In this document: piece after piece, positions 8,627 to 17,114 of the stretch
How the letters are laid out: every line of letters begins with the position of its first letter
Position numbering within the stretch: the first letter of the stretch is position 1
From: Pseudochrobactrum kiredjianiae
GTDB taxonomy: Bacteria; Pseudomonadota; Alphaproteobacteria; Rhizobiales; Rhizobiaceae
Assembly: GCF_030362795.1 (NCBI RefSeq)
Contig: NZ_JAUCBM010000019.1
Location: 1-40,995 of the forward strand
DNA: 40,995 nt
Direction: 5' to 3'
The notes under the pieces: model-generated
The model's database searches: none
Seen by the model: only the letters and a program-made list of their open reading frames with translations
Told to the model about the DNA's origin: nothing
Position numbers and translations under genes: made by a program

Positions 8627-9490
8627 ATGTGCGCTCATTCAAAAAGTGATAATAAAAAGAAGTTCGACATAAATGATCCGAAGCTGCCTGACTGGATTGA
8701 AGAGCAGGCGTTGCAATCAGGTGGTTATCCTTATCCGACAAAAATGAAATCGGGAGAATATCAGGAAACGCTGACCCGTTTACAAATTGAGCTGGTAAAG
8801 CTGCAAAGCTGGCTTCAGGCTACTGGCGGCCGAGTTGTATCTGTGTTTGAAGGACGCGACGCTGCCGGAAAAGGCGGGACTATTTTTACTCTGCGTGAAT
8901 TTATGAACCCGCGTACCGCACGGAATGTGGCCTTAACTAAGCCGACCGAAACGGAAAGAGGCCAGTGGTATTTTCAGCGGTATGTTGCACATTTTCCGAC
9001 TGCCGGTGAATTCGTAACCTTTGACCGTTCTTGGTATAACCGTGCGGGTGTGGAAACGGTTATGGGTTTTTGTACACCCGCTCAGCTTGAAACGTTTTTG
9101 GTCGAGACACCGGATTTCGAGCGTATGATTGTGACGGATGGCATTCATCTGTTCAAATTCTGGCTCGATATCGGACAGGAAATGCAATTGAAACGCTTCC
9201 ACGAGCGTCGTCACAGCCCGCTCAAGCACTGGAAATTTTCACCTATGGATGTGGAGGGTATTTCGCGTTGGGATGATTACTCAGCAGCACTTCACGTTAT
9301 GCTTGAGCGCACAGACACCGGTTATGCCCCGTGGACGATCATTCGCGCTAACGATAAAAGACGTGCCCGTCTGGCAGCAATCCGCCGGATCTTGCTGACT
9401 TTGCCTTATGAGGGGCGGGACCTGGCTGCAATTGGTTCAGAAGACCAGTCTATCATTGGACGTGGTCCGGAGTTTTTATCAAGTGAGTAG
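8627..9490 (+). CDS. ppk2: Polyphosphate kinase 2 (class I)
   Basis: A cytoplasmic phosphotransferase of 287 residues, the normal size for one-domain class I PPK2, which typically phosphorylates NDP to NTP with polyphosphate. The family's leading helix is present ([20 protein letters not shown]), followed by Walker A ([11 protein letters not shown], residues ~74-84), the lid-region residues ([20 protein letters not shown]) and Walker B ([13 protein letters not shown]). The motif KHWKFSPMD also matches the family. Class III enzymes accept AMP as well, so nucleotide preference cannot be fixed by eye. The gene is monocistronic and convergent with ogt. Confidence 0.93.
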   Translation: MCAHSKSDNKKKFDINDPKLPDWIEEQALQSGGYPYPTKMKSGEYQETLTRLQIELVKLQSWLQATGGRVVSVFEGRDAAGKGGTIFTLREFMNPRTARNVALTKPTETERGQWYFQRYVAHFPTAGEFVTFDRSWYNRAGVETVMGFCTPAQLETFLVETPDFERMIVTDGIHLFKFWLDIGQEMQLKRFHERRHSPLKHWKFSPMDVEGISRWDDYSAALHVMLERTDTGYAPWTIIRANDKRRARLAAIRRILLTLPYEGRDLAAIGSEDQSIIGRGPEFLSSE

Positions 9491-9563
9491 ACAGTTTTGC
9501 TCCGGTGGCACGAGCCGAAGCAGAAATTGCAATGCTGAAAACCGCACATCAGATGAAGAGGCG

Positions 9564-10076
9564 TCAGAACAAACGTGCCTGAAAACTGTAGCCTTCGAGC
9601 TGTAGCAATGCTTCTTTTTTATCGAGGCCGCCGCTATAGCCGGTGAGTTTACCATTGGCTCCGATCACCCGATGGCATGGCACAATGATGGAAATCGGAT
9701 TGATGGCGTTCACACGGCCATAGGCGCGTGCGGAGCTTTTATGATCCGTACGCTTTGCCAGTTCGCCATAGGTTGTAACCGTGCCGTAGGGCACTTTGGC
9801 CAGTTCCAGCCATGCGGCTTTCAAAAACGGTGTGCCAATTGGTGCCAGTGGCAGATCAAAAACGCGCCTTTCGCGGGCAAAATATTGGTGCAACTGCTCG
9901 GCAACATGCAACACGGCCTGATCGTCGTGTCGCGTAACCGGTATTTGTGTTTGCGGCGGATGCACCCGACGATCATTATCAAAATCAAGCCGCATGACAG
10001 CCCCGTGATCGTTGACGATTGCGATCATAGTTCCGATCGGGGTTTCGATATTTCCTGAGTAGTACCGATCTGTCAT
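9564..10076 (-). CDS. ogt: Methylated-DNA--protein-cysteine S-methyltransferase
   Basis: A 170-residue suicide repair protein that transfers the alkyl group from O6-alkylguanine (or O4-alkylthymine) to its own cysteine. The active-site motif IIVPCHRVIG places the acceptor at Cys134; the recognition helix and asparagine hinge region (SSARAYGRVNAINP) and the downstream GKLTGYSGGLDKKEALLQLE match Ogt/AGT proteins. The N-terminal ~80 residues form the usual ribonuclease-H-like domain. No Ada-type regulatory domain is present, so expression is probably not adaptive. It lies 44 bases downstream of the LLM oxidoreductase gene and could be the last gene of the GST-LLM-ogt transcript. Confidence 0.95.
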   Translation of the reverse strand: MTDRYYSGNIETPIGTMIAIVNDHGAVMRLDFDNDRRVHPPQTQIPVTRHDDQAVLHVAEQLHQYFARERRVFDLPLAPIGTPFLKAAWLELAKVPYGTVTTYGELAKRTDHKSSARAYGRVNAINPISIIVPCHRVIGANGKLTGYSGGLDKKEALLQLEGYSFQARLF

Positions 10077-10120
10077 GCTATGCTTGGCTCTTTTTGTTAA
10101 ATTCCTATATCATCTGTATT

Positions 10121-11161
10121 TTACCATTTTATGGCAGAAGGTGCAGGGCCTTCCAGAGAGGGGAACAGCGGCAGAACTTCTTCCGCAAGTTCTTGTATAA
10201 TCTCTGCCGACGGACGGGTCGCAAATTGCATGCCGAGTGCTGCGTGATTGACGCCAGCCTGTTGCCATTCTCCGAGCAGATCAATCAGCCCTTTACGTCC
10301 GGTTTTTAGTGTAAAGCCGCCATTGAGCGGTGTGCGCGGAAAATCTGGATCTTCCGTCAGTTCAATCCATTCATTGGTAACATGCGGGCGAAAGCCACCA
10401 TCGGGCAAAGCATCACGCCAGCGCTTTATATTCTGTGCAAGGCGTTTAGGGCCTTCTGAATGATGCGTCGCTTGCGGATAAGTCAGCCAGCCATCGGCGT
10501 AGCGTGCAACCCATTCCGGCGTTTGGCGGCTGGAACCGGTGACCAATAAAGGGACACGTCCGAAAGGCGCTTTGGGCAAAAATTCAGCCTGCGTTATTTC
10601 TCCTAAAGGAGAGCGGATAGCAGGTGTTTTCTCTGCCAGCAGCTGACGGAAATAATGCACAGATTCCGCAAAGCGTTCGCCTCTGTTGTCCAGATCGAGA
10701 CCATAAGCGGGAAACTCCACCGGTCTGTCGCCGGATGCTATGCCGAGCACAAGACGACCTCCCGATAGCTGGTCAATTGTTGTGGCAGCTTTTGCCAGAT
10801 CAATCGGATGACGCAGCGAGAAAATCGCACTGCCGGTAGCCAGTGAAGTTCGGTTGGTGTGGGCTGCGAGATAAGCAAGATAAGTAAACGGATCAAAGAC
10901 TTGCCCTGCATCACCAAAAGAAGGGTCGTATAGGGGAACATCCCGCACCCAGACGGAGGCAAATCCGCGTTCATCAATATCTTTAACAAGCGCGGTTTGT
11001 CCTTCGAGAACACGCATGTCCCCCTGATAAAAACGCAGCGGCAGGAAAATGCCGATTGTCAGCTGGTTTTCTGCAAACATTCGGCGATAACCCGGATGAT
11101 GGGCAAATGCATCTGAAGATGCGCCCAGAGTGATTTCTGAAGCAGCTTGGTGAATAGTCAT
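10121..11161 (-). CDS. LLM-class flavin-dependent oxidoreductase (BA3436-type)
   Basis: A bacterial-luciferase-like TIM-barrel monooxygenase of 346 residues. Features include the N-terminal strand LTIGIFLPLRFYQGD, GFASVWVRDVPLYDPSFGD, the phosphate-binding-side motif TNRTSLATGSAIFSLRHPID, and QLSGGRLVLGIASGDRP, the classic LLM segment. The overall pattern fits the TIGR03571/BA3436 group, whose substrate is not established; such proteins use reduced FMN or F420, and FMN is more likely in this lineage. It is 51 bases downstream of the GST-like gene, on the same strand, so a shared role in detoxifying small organic compounds is a reasonable inference. Confidence 0.85.
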   Translation of the reverse strand: MTIHQAASEITLGASSDAFAHHPGYRRMFAENQLTIGIFLPLRFYQGDMRVLEGQTALVKDIDERGFASVWVRDVPLYDPSFGDAGQVFDPFTYLAYLAAHTNRTSLATGSAIFSLRHPIDLAKAATTIDQLSGGRLVLGIASGDRPVEFPAYGLDLDNRGERFAESVHYFRQLLAEKTPAIRSPLGEITQAEFLPKAPFGRVPLLVTGSSRQTPEWVARYADGWLTYPQATHHSEGPKRLAQNIKRWRDALPDGGFRPHVTNEWIELTEDPDFPRTPLNGGFTLKTGRKGLIDLLGEWQQAGVNHAALGMQFATRPSAEIIQELAEEVLPLFPSLEGPAPSAIKW

Positions 11162-11212
11162 AGCTTGTCTTTCAATAAGGGGAGGATTGGGCAGGCAGAA
11201 CAGGGAGAGGAT

Positions 11213-11836
11213 TCAGGGGCCGGTTGCAGGCGCTGGCAATGCGATGCCGCGCTGCACGGACGGACGGGCAGCGATCCGCTGGTGCCATGCGGTCAGATGC
11301 GAGTATTGATCAAAACTGAACCCGCAAATCTGCGCGATATGTGTCCAGCCAAATGCCGCGATATCAGCAATGGAATAATCCGACCCAGCAAAATAGTCTG
11401 CTTCACGCAAGCGCTGATCGAGTACCCGATAAATATCGTCTGTCAGCTTTTGGTAACGGGCAATCGCTTCCGGCAGTTTGTTTTCGGCAAAGATTTCAAA
11501 ATGCACACGCTGTCCAAAAACCGGTCCCATGCTGGACGCATGGAATTGCAGCCATTGCAGTGCCTGCCAGCGCTCTAGGAGTGATTGCGGTAAAAGCTGA
11601 CCGGATTTTTCTGCGATATAGAGCAGGATTGCTGCGGATTCGAATAATGTTACGCCGGTTTCACTATCGGTTATGACCGGAATACGGCCATGCGGATTGA
11701 GTTTCAGGAATGCCGGCTGCCGGTGTTCACCCTGCTCAATCTGAATATGATGCAAGGTGTAGTCCAAGCCGGTTTCTTCAAGCACGATGGTTGCTTTGAA
11801 GCCATTTGGTGAAGAGTCTGTGTAGAGATCAATCAT
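11213..11836 (-). CDS. Glutathione S-transferase family protein (YfcG-like)
   Basis: A 207-residue cytosolic protein with a thioredoxin-fold N-terminal domain (MIDLYTDSSPNGFKATIVLE, the cis-proline NPHGRIPVITD, and the gamma-glutamyl-binding ESAAILLYIAEKSG) and an all-helical C-terminal domain ending with the conserved YSIADIAAFGW N-capping/hydrophobic staple. The TDSSPNGFK start resembles the Nu-class/YfcG group, which often has disulfide-bond reductase rather than classical conjugation activity. It is the first gene of a minus-strand group with the LLM oxidoreductase and ogt, and is divergent from a LysR regulator with a clear operator between them. Confidence 0.92.
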   Translation of the reverse strand: MIDLYTDSSPNGFKATIVLEETGLDYTLHHIQIEQGEHRQPAFLKLNPHGRIPVITDSETGVTLFESAAILLYIAEKSGQLLPQSLLERWQALQWLQFHASSMGPVFGQRVHFEIFAENKLPEAIARYQKLTDDIYRVLDQRLREADYFAGSDYSIADIAAFGWTHIAQICGFSFDQYSHLTAWHQRIAARPSVQRGIALPAPATGP

Positions 11837-11919
11837 TTTTGCCTTGTGATATTGAAGAAGAAATTCTAAATTGATGATGCGTGATTAAATCCATAAATAT
11901 CTTGTTATTATTGCTTTCA

Positions 11920-11940
11920 AAAATCATTCATTCTGATTTT
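11920..11940. promoter_or_regulatory. LysR-type operator (T-N11-A palindrome)
   Basis: AAAATCA (11920-11926), seven spacer bases, then TGATTTT (11934-11940) form a perfect inverted repeat whose inner part is TCA-N7-TGA, exactly the T-N11-A pattern bound by LysR-family regulators. It lies 20 bases upstream of the lysR start and about 80 bases from the divergent GST start, the usual placement for autorepression plus activation of the divergent gene. Confidence 0.6.
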
Positions 11941-11960
11941 GAATTTAGGAAATCTAAACT

Positions 11961-12854
11961 ATGGGAAAAGTGTTGCCGCTTTTGGCTTTGCGGGCTTTTA
12001 TCGAAACAGGACGCACCGGCAGCATTAAGAGTGCTGCGGAAGTGATGGGGGTTACCTCCGGTGCTGTCAGCCAGCAAATCCGCTTGCTGGAAGAGCGGAC
12101 GGGGGTGAATTTGTTCCGGCGTACCCGTTACGGGGTGGAGCTGACTGAAGAGGGAACCAATGTATATCCGGCTTTGCTGCGGGCTTTCGCGCAGATCGAG
12201 GCAAGCCTGACCACTCTGGAAGCGAGCAGTCAGCGCCAGACTTTGACTGTCAGTACATTGCCGTCCTTTGCTGCCTCATGGCTGGTGCCGAGACTGGGAC
12301 GGTTCATGGCGCAAAATCCGGAGATCGAAGTGCGGGTTGAGGCTTCATCCGGCCTGACCAATTTGCATGGCGGGCGGGTTGATATTGCTCTGCGGCACGG
12401 TCTTGGTAATTATCCGGATTATGAGGTGCAGCCATTAATGGCACCGGCACTGGTGCCGGTGATAAGCCCTGCTTTATTGGCGTCAGGGCCTGTCATTGAG
12501 CAACCGTCTGATTGTCTTGCCTATCCGTTGTTGCAGGATTCTGACCGTGCTGACTGGCGGTTATGGCTGACAGCATGCGGTATTGAAGCCACGCCGGAAG
12601 TGGAACGCGGCACGGCTTTTGACGAGGATTTTCTATTGCTGAAAGCGGCAGAAGCCGGACAGGGTATTGCGCTGATACGGGATATTTATGCCCAACCGGA
12701 GATCGCTGCCGGACGTCTGACCTTGGCGATTGACCGGCCATGGCCGACCCAATTTGCTTATTATATTCTGACTCTGCCGGAGAATACGCAAAAGCCTGCA
12801 CTCAAATTGTTTATTGAATGGCTGCATCAGGAAGCAAGGACGAGTGAGGCGTGA
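11961..12854 (+). CDS. LysR-family transcriptional regulator (GcvA-like)
   Basis: A 297-residue regulator with the standard N-terminal winged HTH (LPLLALRAFIETGRTGSIKS; SAAEVMGVTSGAVSQQIRLL; VNLFRRTRYGVELTEEG, residues ~5-65) and a C-terminal periplasmic-binding-like effector domain. The ALRAFIETGRTGSIKSAAE and SGAVSQQIRLLEERTGVNLF wording is closest to the GcvA/AmpR-like subgroup. It is transcribed divergently from the GST-like/LLM operon, and the T-N11-A palindrome in the shared promoter suggests it controls that operon and itself. The inducer is unknown. Its end is convergent with fbpB, only one base apart. Confidence 0.92.
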   Translation: MGKVLPLLALRAFIETGRTGSIKSAAEVMGVTSGAVSQQIRLLEERTGVNLFRRTRYGVELTEEGTNVYPALLRAFAQIEASLTTLEASSQRQTLTVSTLPSFAASWLVPRLGRFMAQNPEIEVRVEASSGLTNLHGGRVDIALRHGLGNYPDYEVQPLMAPALVPVISPALLASGPVIEQPSDCLAYPLLQDSDRADWRLWLTACGIEATPEVERGTAFDEDFLLLKAAEAGQGIALIRDIYAQPEIAAGRLTLAIDRPWPTQFAYYILTLPENTQKPALKLFIEWLHQEARTSEA

Positions 12855-12855
12855 G

Positions 12856-14523
12856 CTAGAGCTTACTCCCGACGCGGGATAGCACAATCACCGGTAAAAT
12901 GCCGATTGCCACAATTGCCAGTGCGGCGAGAGAGGCTTCCTCATAAGTGCCGCGCGCGGCCTCACCGTAAAGGTGGGTTGCGAGCGTTTCAATATTGAGC
13001 GAGCGCAGCAATAGTGTGGCGGGCAGTTCTTTGACGCAATCGACAAAGACCAGCAGAGCCGCAGCGCTGAGTGCCGTTTTGGACAAAGGCAAATGGATGT
13101 GACGGAAGGTTCCGGTTGCTGTTTCACCTAATGTTCGAGATGCCTGATCATAGGTCACAGGAATACGGTTGAAACCTGCATCAATACTACCTGCAGAGAT
13201 GGCTAAGAAGCGTACCAGATAGGCATAGATCAGCGCAGCGCCGGAGCCAAGCAGGAACAGGCTGACCGATACATTAAACCATGACATGGCGATCTGGCTG
13301 ATAAAGCGATCCGCTGCGCCGGTTACAATGAGCACACCAATCGCGATCACCGTTCCGGGGGCTGCATAGCCCATGGTGGAGAAACGGAAGAACCATTGCG
13401 AGGCATTGCCCGGACGCAACCGGATGGCATAGGCAACGATCAGGCCGATGGTGAGCGTGACGATGGTCGCGATGGAAGCCAGCATCACCGTATTGATGAT
13501 TTCATCGTAAAGGCGTGGCGAGATACCGGCAAAGCGTACGCGTTTCCATGCTTCCGTTGCCAGATAAATGGCAGGGAAAACGAAGCCAAGCAGAATTGGT
13601 GTGAGCCCGAGCAAAAACAGAATGCCGCCGCGTGCAGCACTGACTTTGTGCGGTGTGAATTGCTGACTGCGCTTGGCACTGGATGAAAAACGCTGTTTGC
13701 GCCGTGCCCAGCGCTCCAGCGAGACCAGACAAACAACAATCAGCAGCAACGCTAATGCAATCTGTGCTGCGCCGGGAAGATCAGAGCGCGTAATCCATGT
13801 TGTATAGATGGAAACGGTCAGTGTACGGATGCCAAGAAATTCTGCCGCACCGATATCATTCAGTGTTTCCATCAATGCGAGGCTGATACCGACTGCAATG
13901 GCGGGGCGTGCCATAGGTAGCGCCACACGCCAGAAAATTGCATTGCGCGTAACGCCCAAAGTGCGCGCGGCGTCGATCAATGACGAGGATTGTGTCAGAA
14001 ACATCGCCCGTGTGGGGATGTAAACATAGGGATAAAGCACAAAGCCGAGCAGCAGAATACAGCCGGTCATGGAGCGGATATCCGGCAGGCGGAACTCGCG
14101 CGGGCTTGTATAGCCTAGCAAATCTCTTAATGCGCTTTGCACGGGGCCGATAGGATGCAGAATATCCAGATAGGCATAAGCAATAATATAGGTTGGCACT
14201 GCGAGCGGCAGTAAAAGCGCCCATTCCAGCAGCCTGCGTCCGCGAAAATCATAGGCTGTTACTAGCCATGCAGCGGATGTGCCGACGAGTGCAACAATGA
14301 TGCCAGCGCCGGTCAGGAGGATGATCGTATCAACAAAAGCAACGGGTAATGTGGTGGCCAACAGGTGTGACCAGAGACCTTCAGAACCTTGTGCGGCTTG
14401 TAAAGCGAGTGCCAATACGGGCAGCAAGACCAGAATTGCACTGATAGCTGAAAGGCAGAGCCATAAAGATCCGGCACGGAACAACCGGCCTTTAGAATAT
14501 GCTGGCATGGTAAGGCTCGCCAT
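12856..14523 (-). CDS. fbpB: Iron(III) ABC transporter permease (FbpB-type, fused two-domain)
   Basis: A 555-residue inner-membrane permease made of two homologous six-helix modules, as in FbpB/SfuB. Each has an EAA-like loop that docks with the ATPase: ARTLGVTRNAIFWRVALPMA in the first module and SRTLGETATGTFRHIHLPLS in the second. It would move Fe3+ delivered by the periplasmic binding protein encoded just upstream (14661-15683). The gap to that gene contains a terminator-like hairpin, so fbpB may be expressed mainly by read-through. The ATG at 14523 has only a weak ribosome-binding site; a second ATG lies five codons later. The stop abuts lysR in a convergent arrangement. Confidence 0.9.
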   Translation of the reverse strand: MASLTMPAYSKGRLFRAGSLWLCLSAISAILVLLPVLALALQAAQGSEGLWSHLLATTLPVAFVDTIILLTGAGIIVALVGTSAAWLVTAYDFRGRRLLEWALLLPLAVPTYIIAYAYLDILHPIGPVQSALRDLLGYTSPREFRLPDIRSMTGCILLLGFVLYPYVYIPTRAMFLTQSSSLIDAARTLGVTRNAIFWRVALPMARPAIAVGISLALMETLNDIGAAEFLGIRTLTVSIYTTWITRSDLPGAAQIALALLLIVVCLVSLERWARRKQRFSSSAKRSQQFTPHKVSAARGGILFLLGLTPILLGFVFPAIYLATEAWKRVRFAGISPRLYDEIINTVMLASIATIVTLTIGLIVAYAIRLRPGNASQWFFRFSTMGYAAPGTVIAIGVLIVTGAADRFISQIAMSWFNVSVSLFLLGSGAALIYAYLVRFLAISAGSIDAGFNRIPVTYDQASRTLGETATGTFRHIHLPLSKTALSAAALLVFVDCVKELPATLLLRSLNIETLATHLYGEAARGTYEEASLAALAIVAIGILPVIVLSRVGSKL

Positions 14524-14618
14524 TATCCGGAGCGGTTCTGACAGAATGAAACGAAGACCGCTCAGTCGTTTTTATCAAGCAGCGCATCGAATCGATGGAA
14601 TATCTGCTTTAGTACAAA

Positions 14619-14655
14619 AAACGCCGCTCTTCATCCTGAATGAAAAGCGGCGTTT
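14619..14655 (-). terminator. Rho-independent terminator/attenuator after fbpA
   Basis: AAACGCCGCT (14619-14628) pairs perfectly with AGCGGCGTTT (14646-14655) around a 17-base loop. Read on the minus strand, the hairpin is followed by a T-run, immediately downstream of the fbpA stop. It would end most fbpA transcripts and let a fraction continue into fbpB, the usual way to keep binding protein in excess over permease. Confidence 0.75.
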
Positions 14656-14660
14656 GTTTG

Positions 14661-15683
14661 TTAGTTGTCGAAGCCGACTTTGTCGACCAACTCGCTGGCC
14701 TGTTTGCGATGGCTTACGATTTCTGTGAGCGGTGTCTTGTCGATGGTCAGCTCACCAAAGGATTTGACGATCGGATCAAGTGGCGCACCCGGCTTTACCG
14801 GATATTCGAAATTGGCTTCCGCATAGATCTTCTGAGCTTCGTCGGACACCAGATATTCGAGCAGTTTCACAGCAGCGTCTTTATTCTTGGCATGCTTGGC
14901 AAGCGAAGCGCCGCTGATATTGACCTGTGTGCCGCCTTCTTTGAAGGTCGGGAGGATCACTTTGATGCTTTCCGCCCATTTAACCTGTTCTTCGCCGCCC
15001 TTACCGGAGCGCATCAAACCGACATAGTAGGAATTGGCTACAGCGATATCGCAAATGCCGCCTGCAATGTCTTTGGCGCCGTCACGGTCACCGCCGGCAG
15101 CTTTACGCGCCAGATTGTCTTTAACGCCTTTGAGCCATTCTTCAGTTTTTTCCGCACCGTAATGGGCAATATAATCAGCGATCAGTGCTGTATTATACGG
15201 ATGCTGACCGGCACGGATACAGATTTTGCCTTTCCATTTCGGATCGGACAGATCTTCATAATTCAGCGAAGAAACATCGAGATCTTTGGCTGCATAAACA
15301 ACGCGGGCGCGCATTGAAAGAGCAAACCATTCGCCCTTGGCATCACGCAGCTGTGCCGGAATAGCATCTTCCAGAACTTTGGAAGAGACAGGCTGGGTCA
15401 GGCCCTTTTCTGTCAGGTCGATCAGATTACCCGCATCAACGGTCATCAGAATATCGGCCGGAGAGTTTTCGCCCTCAGTTGCAACACGTTCAGCCAAACC
15501 ATCTTTCAGGAATACAGTATTCACCGTAATACCGCTGGAAGCCTTGAACGCATCAAGCAAAGGCTGGATCAGACCCGGTTCGCGCGTTGTGTAGATGTTG
15601 ACTTCTTCAGCACTGGCAGCGCCGGCGAGCATGGTTCCGAAAGCTAAGGCGAGGCCAGCTTGCATGGTACGGGTTCTGGTCAT
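14661..15683 (-). CDS. fbpA: Iron(III) ABC transporter periplasmic substrate-binding protein
   Basis: A class II periplasmic binding protein of about 340 residues. The ATG at 15683 is chosen because AGGAAAG lies 7 bases upstream; the longer frame starting at 15740 has no such site. A clear signal peptide (MTRTRTMQAGLALAFGTMLA, cleavage near GAASA-EE) is followed by VNIYTTREPGLIQPLLDAF, the typical start of FbpA-like proteins. The dityrosine iron-binding motif is present in CDIAVANSYYVGLM, and the C-terminal YPVKPGAPLDPIVKSFG matches the ferric-binding group. It captures Fe3+ for the FbpB/FbpC importer. Its own promoter probably lies in the 216-base gap before it; on the minus strand TTGACC and AATAGT are 18 bases apart there, a weak candidate. 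Confidence 0.93.
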   Translation of the reverse strand: MTRTRTMQAGLALAFGTMLAGAASAEEVNIYTTREPGLIQPLLDAFKASSGITVNTVFLKDGLAERVATEGENSPADILMTVDAGNLIDLTEKGLTQPVSSKVLEDAIPAQLRDAKGEWFALSMRARVVYAAKDLDVSSLNYEDLSDPKWKGKICIRAGQHPYNTALIADYIAHYGAEKTEEWLKGVKDNLARKAAGGDRDGAKDIAGGICDIAVANSYYVGLMRSGKGGEEQVKWAESIKVILPTFKEGGTQVNISGASLAKHAKNKDAAVKLLEYLVSDEAQKIYAEANFEYPVKPGAPLDPIVKSFGELTIDKTPLTEIVSHRKQASELVDKVGFDN

Positions 15684-15789
15684 CGTAGATCTTTCCTGAG
15701 TGAAAGTTGCAGGGGCAGAAAACATGATTAACGAAGTCAACTATTGGCGAAAAATCTGTGTGCGGTCAAGTCTTTGTGATCAGACTATG

Positions 15790-15834
15790 GCATGTCTCCC
15801 AAAAGTGGACACCGGTTTTGGGGCAAAGACATGC
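15790..15834. repeat. Palindromic intergenic repeat, GCATGTC type
   Basis: GCATGTCT (15790-15797) and AGACATGC (15827-15834) bracket a second inverted pair, CCCAAAA and TTTTGGG, forming one imperfect 45-base palindrome. It resembles short palindromic repeats that I recall as abundant between genes in Hyphomicrobiales. A diverged relative is present at 37999-38046. It sits between fbpC and fbpA. Confidence 0.6.
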
Positions 15835-15847
15835 GTAGACACAAAAA

Positions 15848-15893
15848 GATAGAGCATTTCGAGTGTTTCACCTTAAATGTGAAATGCTCTATC
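15848..15893 (-). terminator. TAGAGCAT-type palindromic repeat acting as fbpC terminator
   Basis: GATAGAGCATTTC (15848-15860) pairs over 13 bases with GAAATGCTCTATC (15881-15893); inside it is a second pair, TTTCAC and GTGAAA. On the minus strand it begins 6 bases after the fbpC stop and is followed by TTTTTG, so it has the form of a rho-independent terminator. The TAGAGCAT...ATGCTCTA ends and the inner CCTTAAA are shared with the element at 37946-37996. Confidence 0.6.
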
Positions 15894-15899
15894 GTAGGA

Positions 15900-16985
15900 T
15901 CAGTCACGAAAGAAAAAGGCCTTATCAGTATCAAGACGCAGACGTATTGCACGAATTTCCGCAGGCAGACGTAAAGTTGTGCGGACACGTAAAGGAGCTG
16001 ATTGGTCATCGGTATGAACCACCAGTTCCTCGGATTCACCTAAGAAGTGCCGCTCTGTGACAGCCCCCTTGATGGTATTGTGCAGGTCGCCATCATCGCT
16101 CACCGGATAAATATGGCTCGGGCGTAAATACATATGCACGGCACCATTTGTATTCTGCTGGTCTGTGAGCTCAAAACTACCAAGAGCGGTTTCAATCCGG
16201 CCGTCACGGATCGTGCCGGAAAGCGCATTGAAATTACAGAAAAAATCTGCCGTATAACGACCATTGGGCTGGTCATAAATTTCATGCGCCGTGCCCTGCT
16301 GAATAATACGCCCTGAGCGCATCAGCACGATGCGGTCACCGGCAGATAAAGCCTCTTCCGCATCATGGGTGACGATAATAACTGTCGTGCCTAATTTGCG
16401 CAGCAATGCGATTGTTTCACTGCGGACTTTTTGGCGTAATCCCTGATCCAGATTGGAAAAAGGTTCGTCCATCAGCAGGATATCCGGCGTTGGCGCAAGG
16501 GCACGTGCCAGTGCTACGCGTTGTTGCTCGCCACCTGACAGCATATGCGGATAACGCGCTGCCATATGGGACAGGCCAACCAGCTCCAGCAATTCATCAG
16601 CACGTGCTGAGGCGGTGGCGCGTGGCGTTTTACGCAGGCCGAATAAGATATTCTGTTTAACAGTCAGATGCGGGAATAGCGCATAATTTTGAAACACCAC
16701 GCCGACGCGGCGTTGCTCGGGTTCAATAAAATGGGTGCCGTTGACAATAGGCTGACCGTTGATGAAAACCGACCCACTATCCGGCGTATCAATACCGGAA
16801 ATCATTTTGAGCAAAGTGGTTTTACCGCAGCCGGAATGGCCGACAAGACAAATGATTTCACCCGAGGCGACAGAAAGCGAAATGTCTTGCAATGCGGTCG
16901 TGTCGTCAAAATGTCGGCTGACATTTGACACTTGCAGGGCTATTTTTCGGTTTTCAGTCTGTTCAGGCGTTATATTTGAATGCAC
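15900..16985 (-). CDS. fbpC: Iron(III) ABC transporter ATP-binding protein
   Basis: A 361-residue ATPase. Motifs in order: Walker A GHSGCGKTT (residues ~49-57), Q-loop VVFQNYALFPHLTV, signature LSGGEQQRVALARAL, Walker B ILLMDEPFSNLD, and H-loop VIIVTHDAEEAL. A C-terminal TOBE-like regulatory region follows (YLRPSHIYPV onward). The FALFPH-type sequence and the neighbouring FbpA and FbpB genes make ferric iron the likely cargo; spermidine or other CUT1-type cargoes share the same architecture but do not fit the context. It is the first gene of the group, giving the unusual order C-A-B. I see no convincing Fur, Irr or RirA box upstream by eye. Confidence 0.9.
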   Translation of the reverse strand: MHSNITPEQTENRKIALQVSNVSRHFDDTTALQDISLSVASGEIICLVGHSGCGKTTLLKMISGIDTPDSGSVFINGQPIVNGTHFIEPEQRRVGVVFQNYALFPHLTVKQNILFGLRKTPRATASARADELLELVGLSHMAARYPHMLSGGEQQRVALARALAPTPDILLMDEPFSNLDQGLRQKVRSETIALLRKLGTTVIIVTHDAEEALSAGDRIVLMRSGRIIQQGTAHEIYDQPNGRYTADFFCNFNALSGTIRDGRIETALGSFELTDQQNTNGAVHMYLRPSHIYPVSDDGDLHNTIKGAVTERHFLGESEELVVHTDDQSAPLRVRTTLRLPAEIRAIRLRLDTDKAFFFRD

Positions 16986-17114
16986 TGTCTGCTCTGTCCG
17001 TTCTGGTTGTGCTATTGCTATAACACTGCTTCCTGAGTTGTACTATAAAAACCTGAGCCTTATCATCCTGTATCAAGAATATTCGTTGCAGCCATTAAAA
17101 AGTGAGACGGGACA

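Noticed and set aside
9491-9589. Inverted 8-base pair ACAGTTTT/AAAACTGT between ppk2 and ogt, considered as a terminator
   Set aside because: The arms are about 83 bases apart with no intervening structure, so pairing is likely coincidental.
14585-14597. Palindrome CATCGAATCGATG upstream of fbpB, considered as an iron-regulator site
   Set aside because: It does not resemble Fur, Irr or RirA boxes and has no second copy near fbpC or fbpA.
14640-15317. 225-residue plus-strand frame opposite fbpA
   Set aside because: It mirrors the well-supported fbpA gene; its Phe-rich composition is typical of antisense shadow frames.
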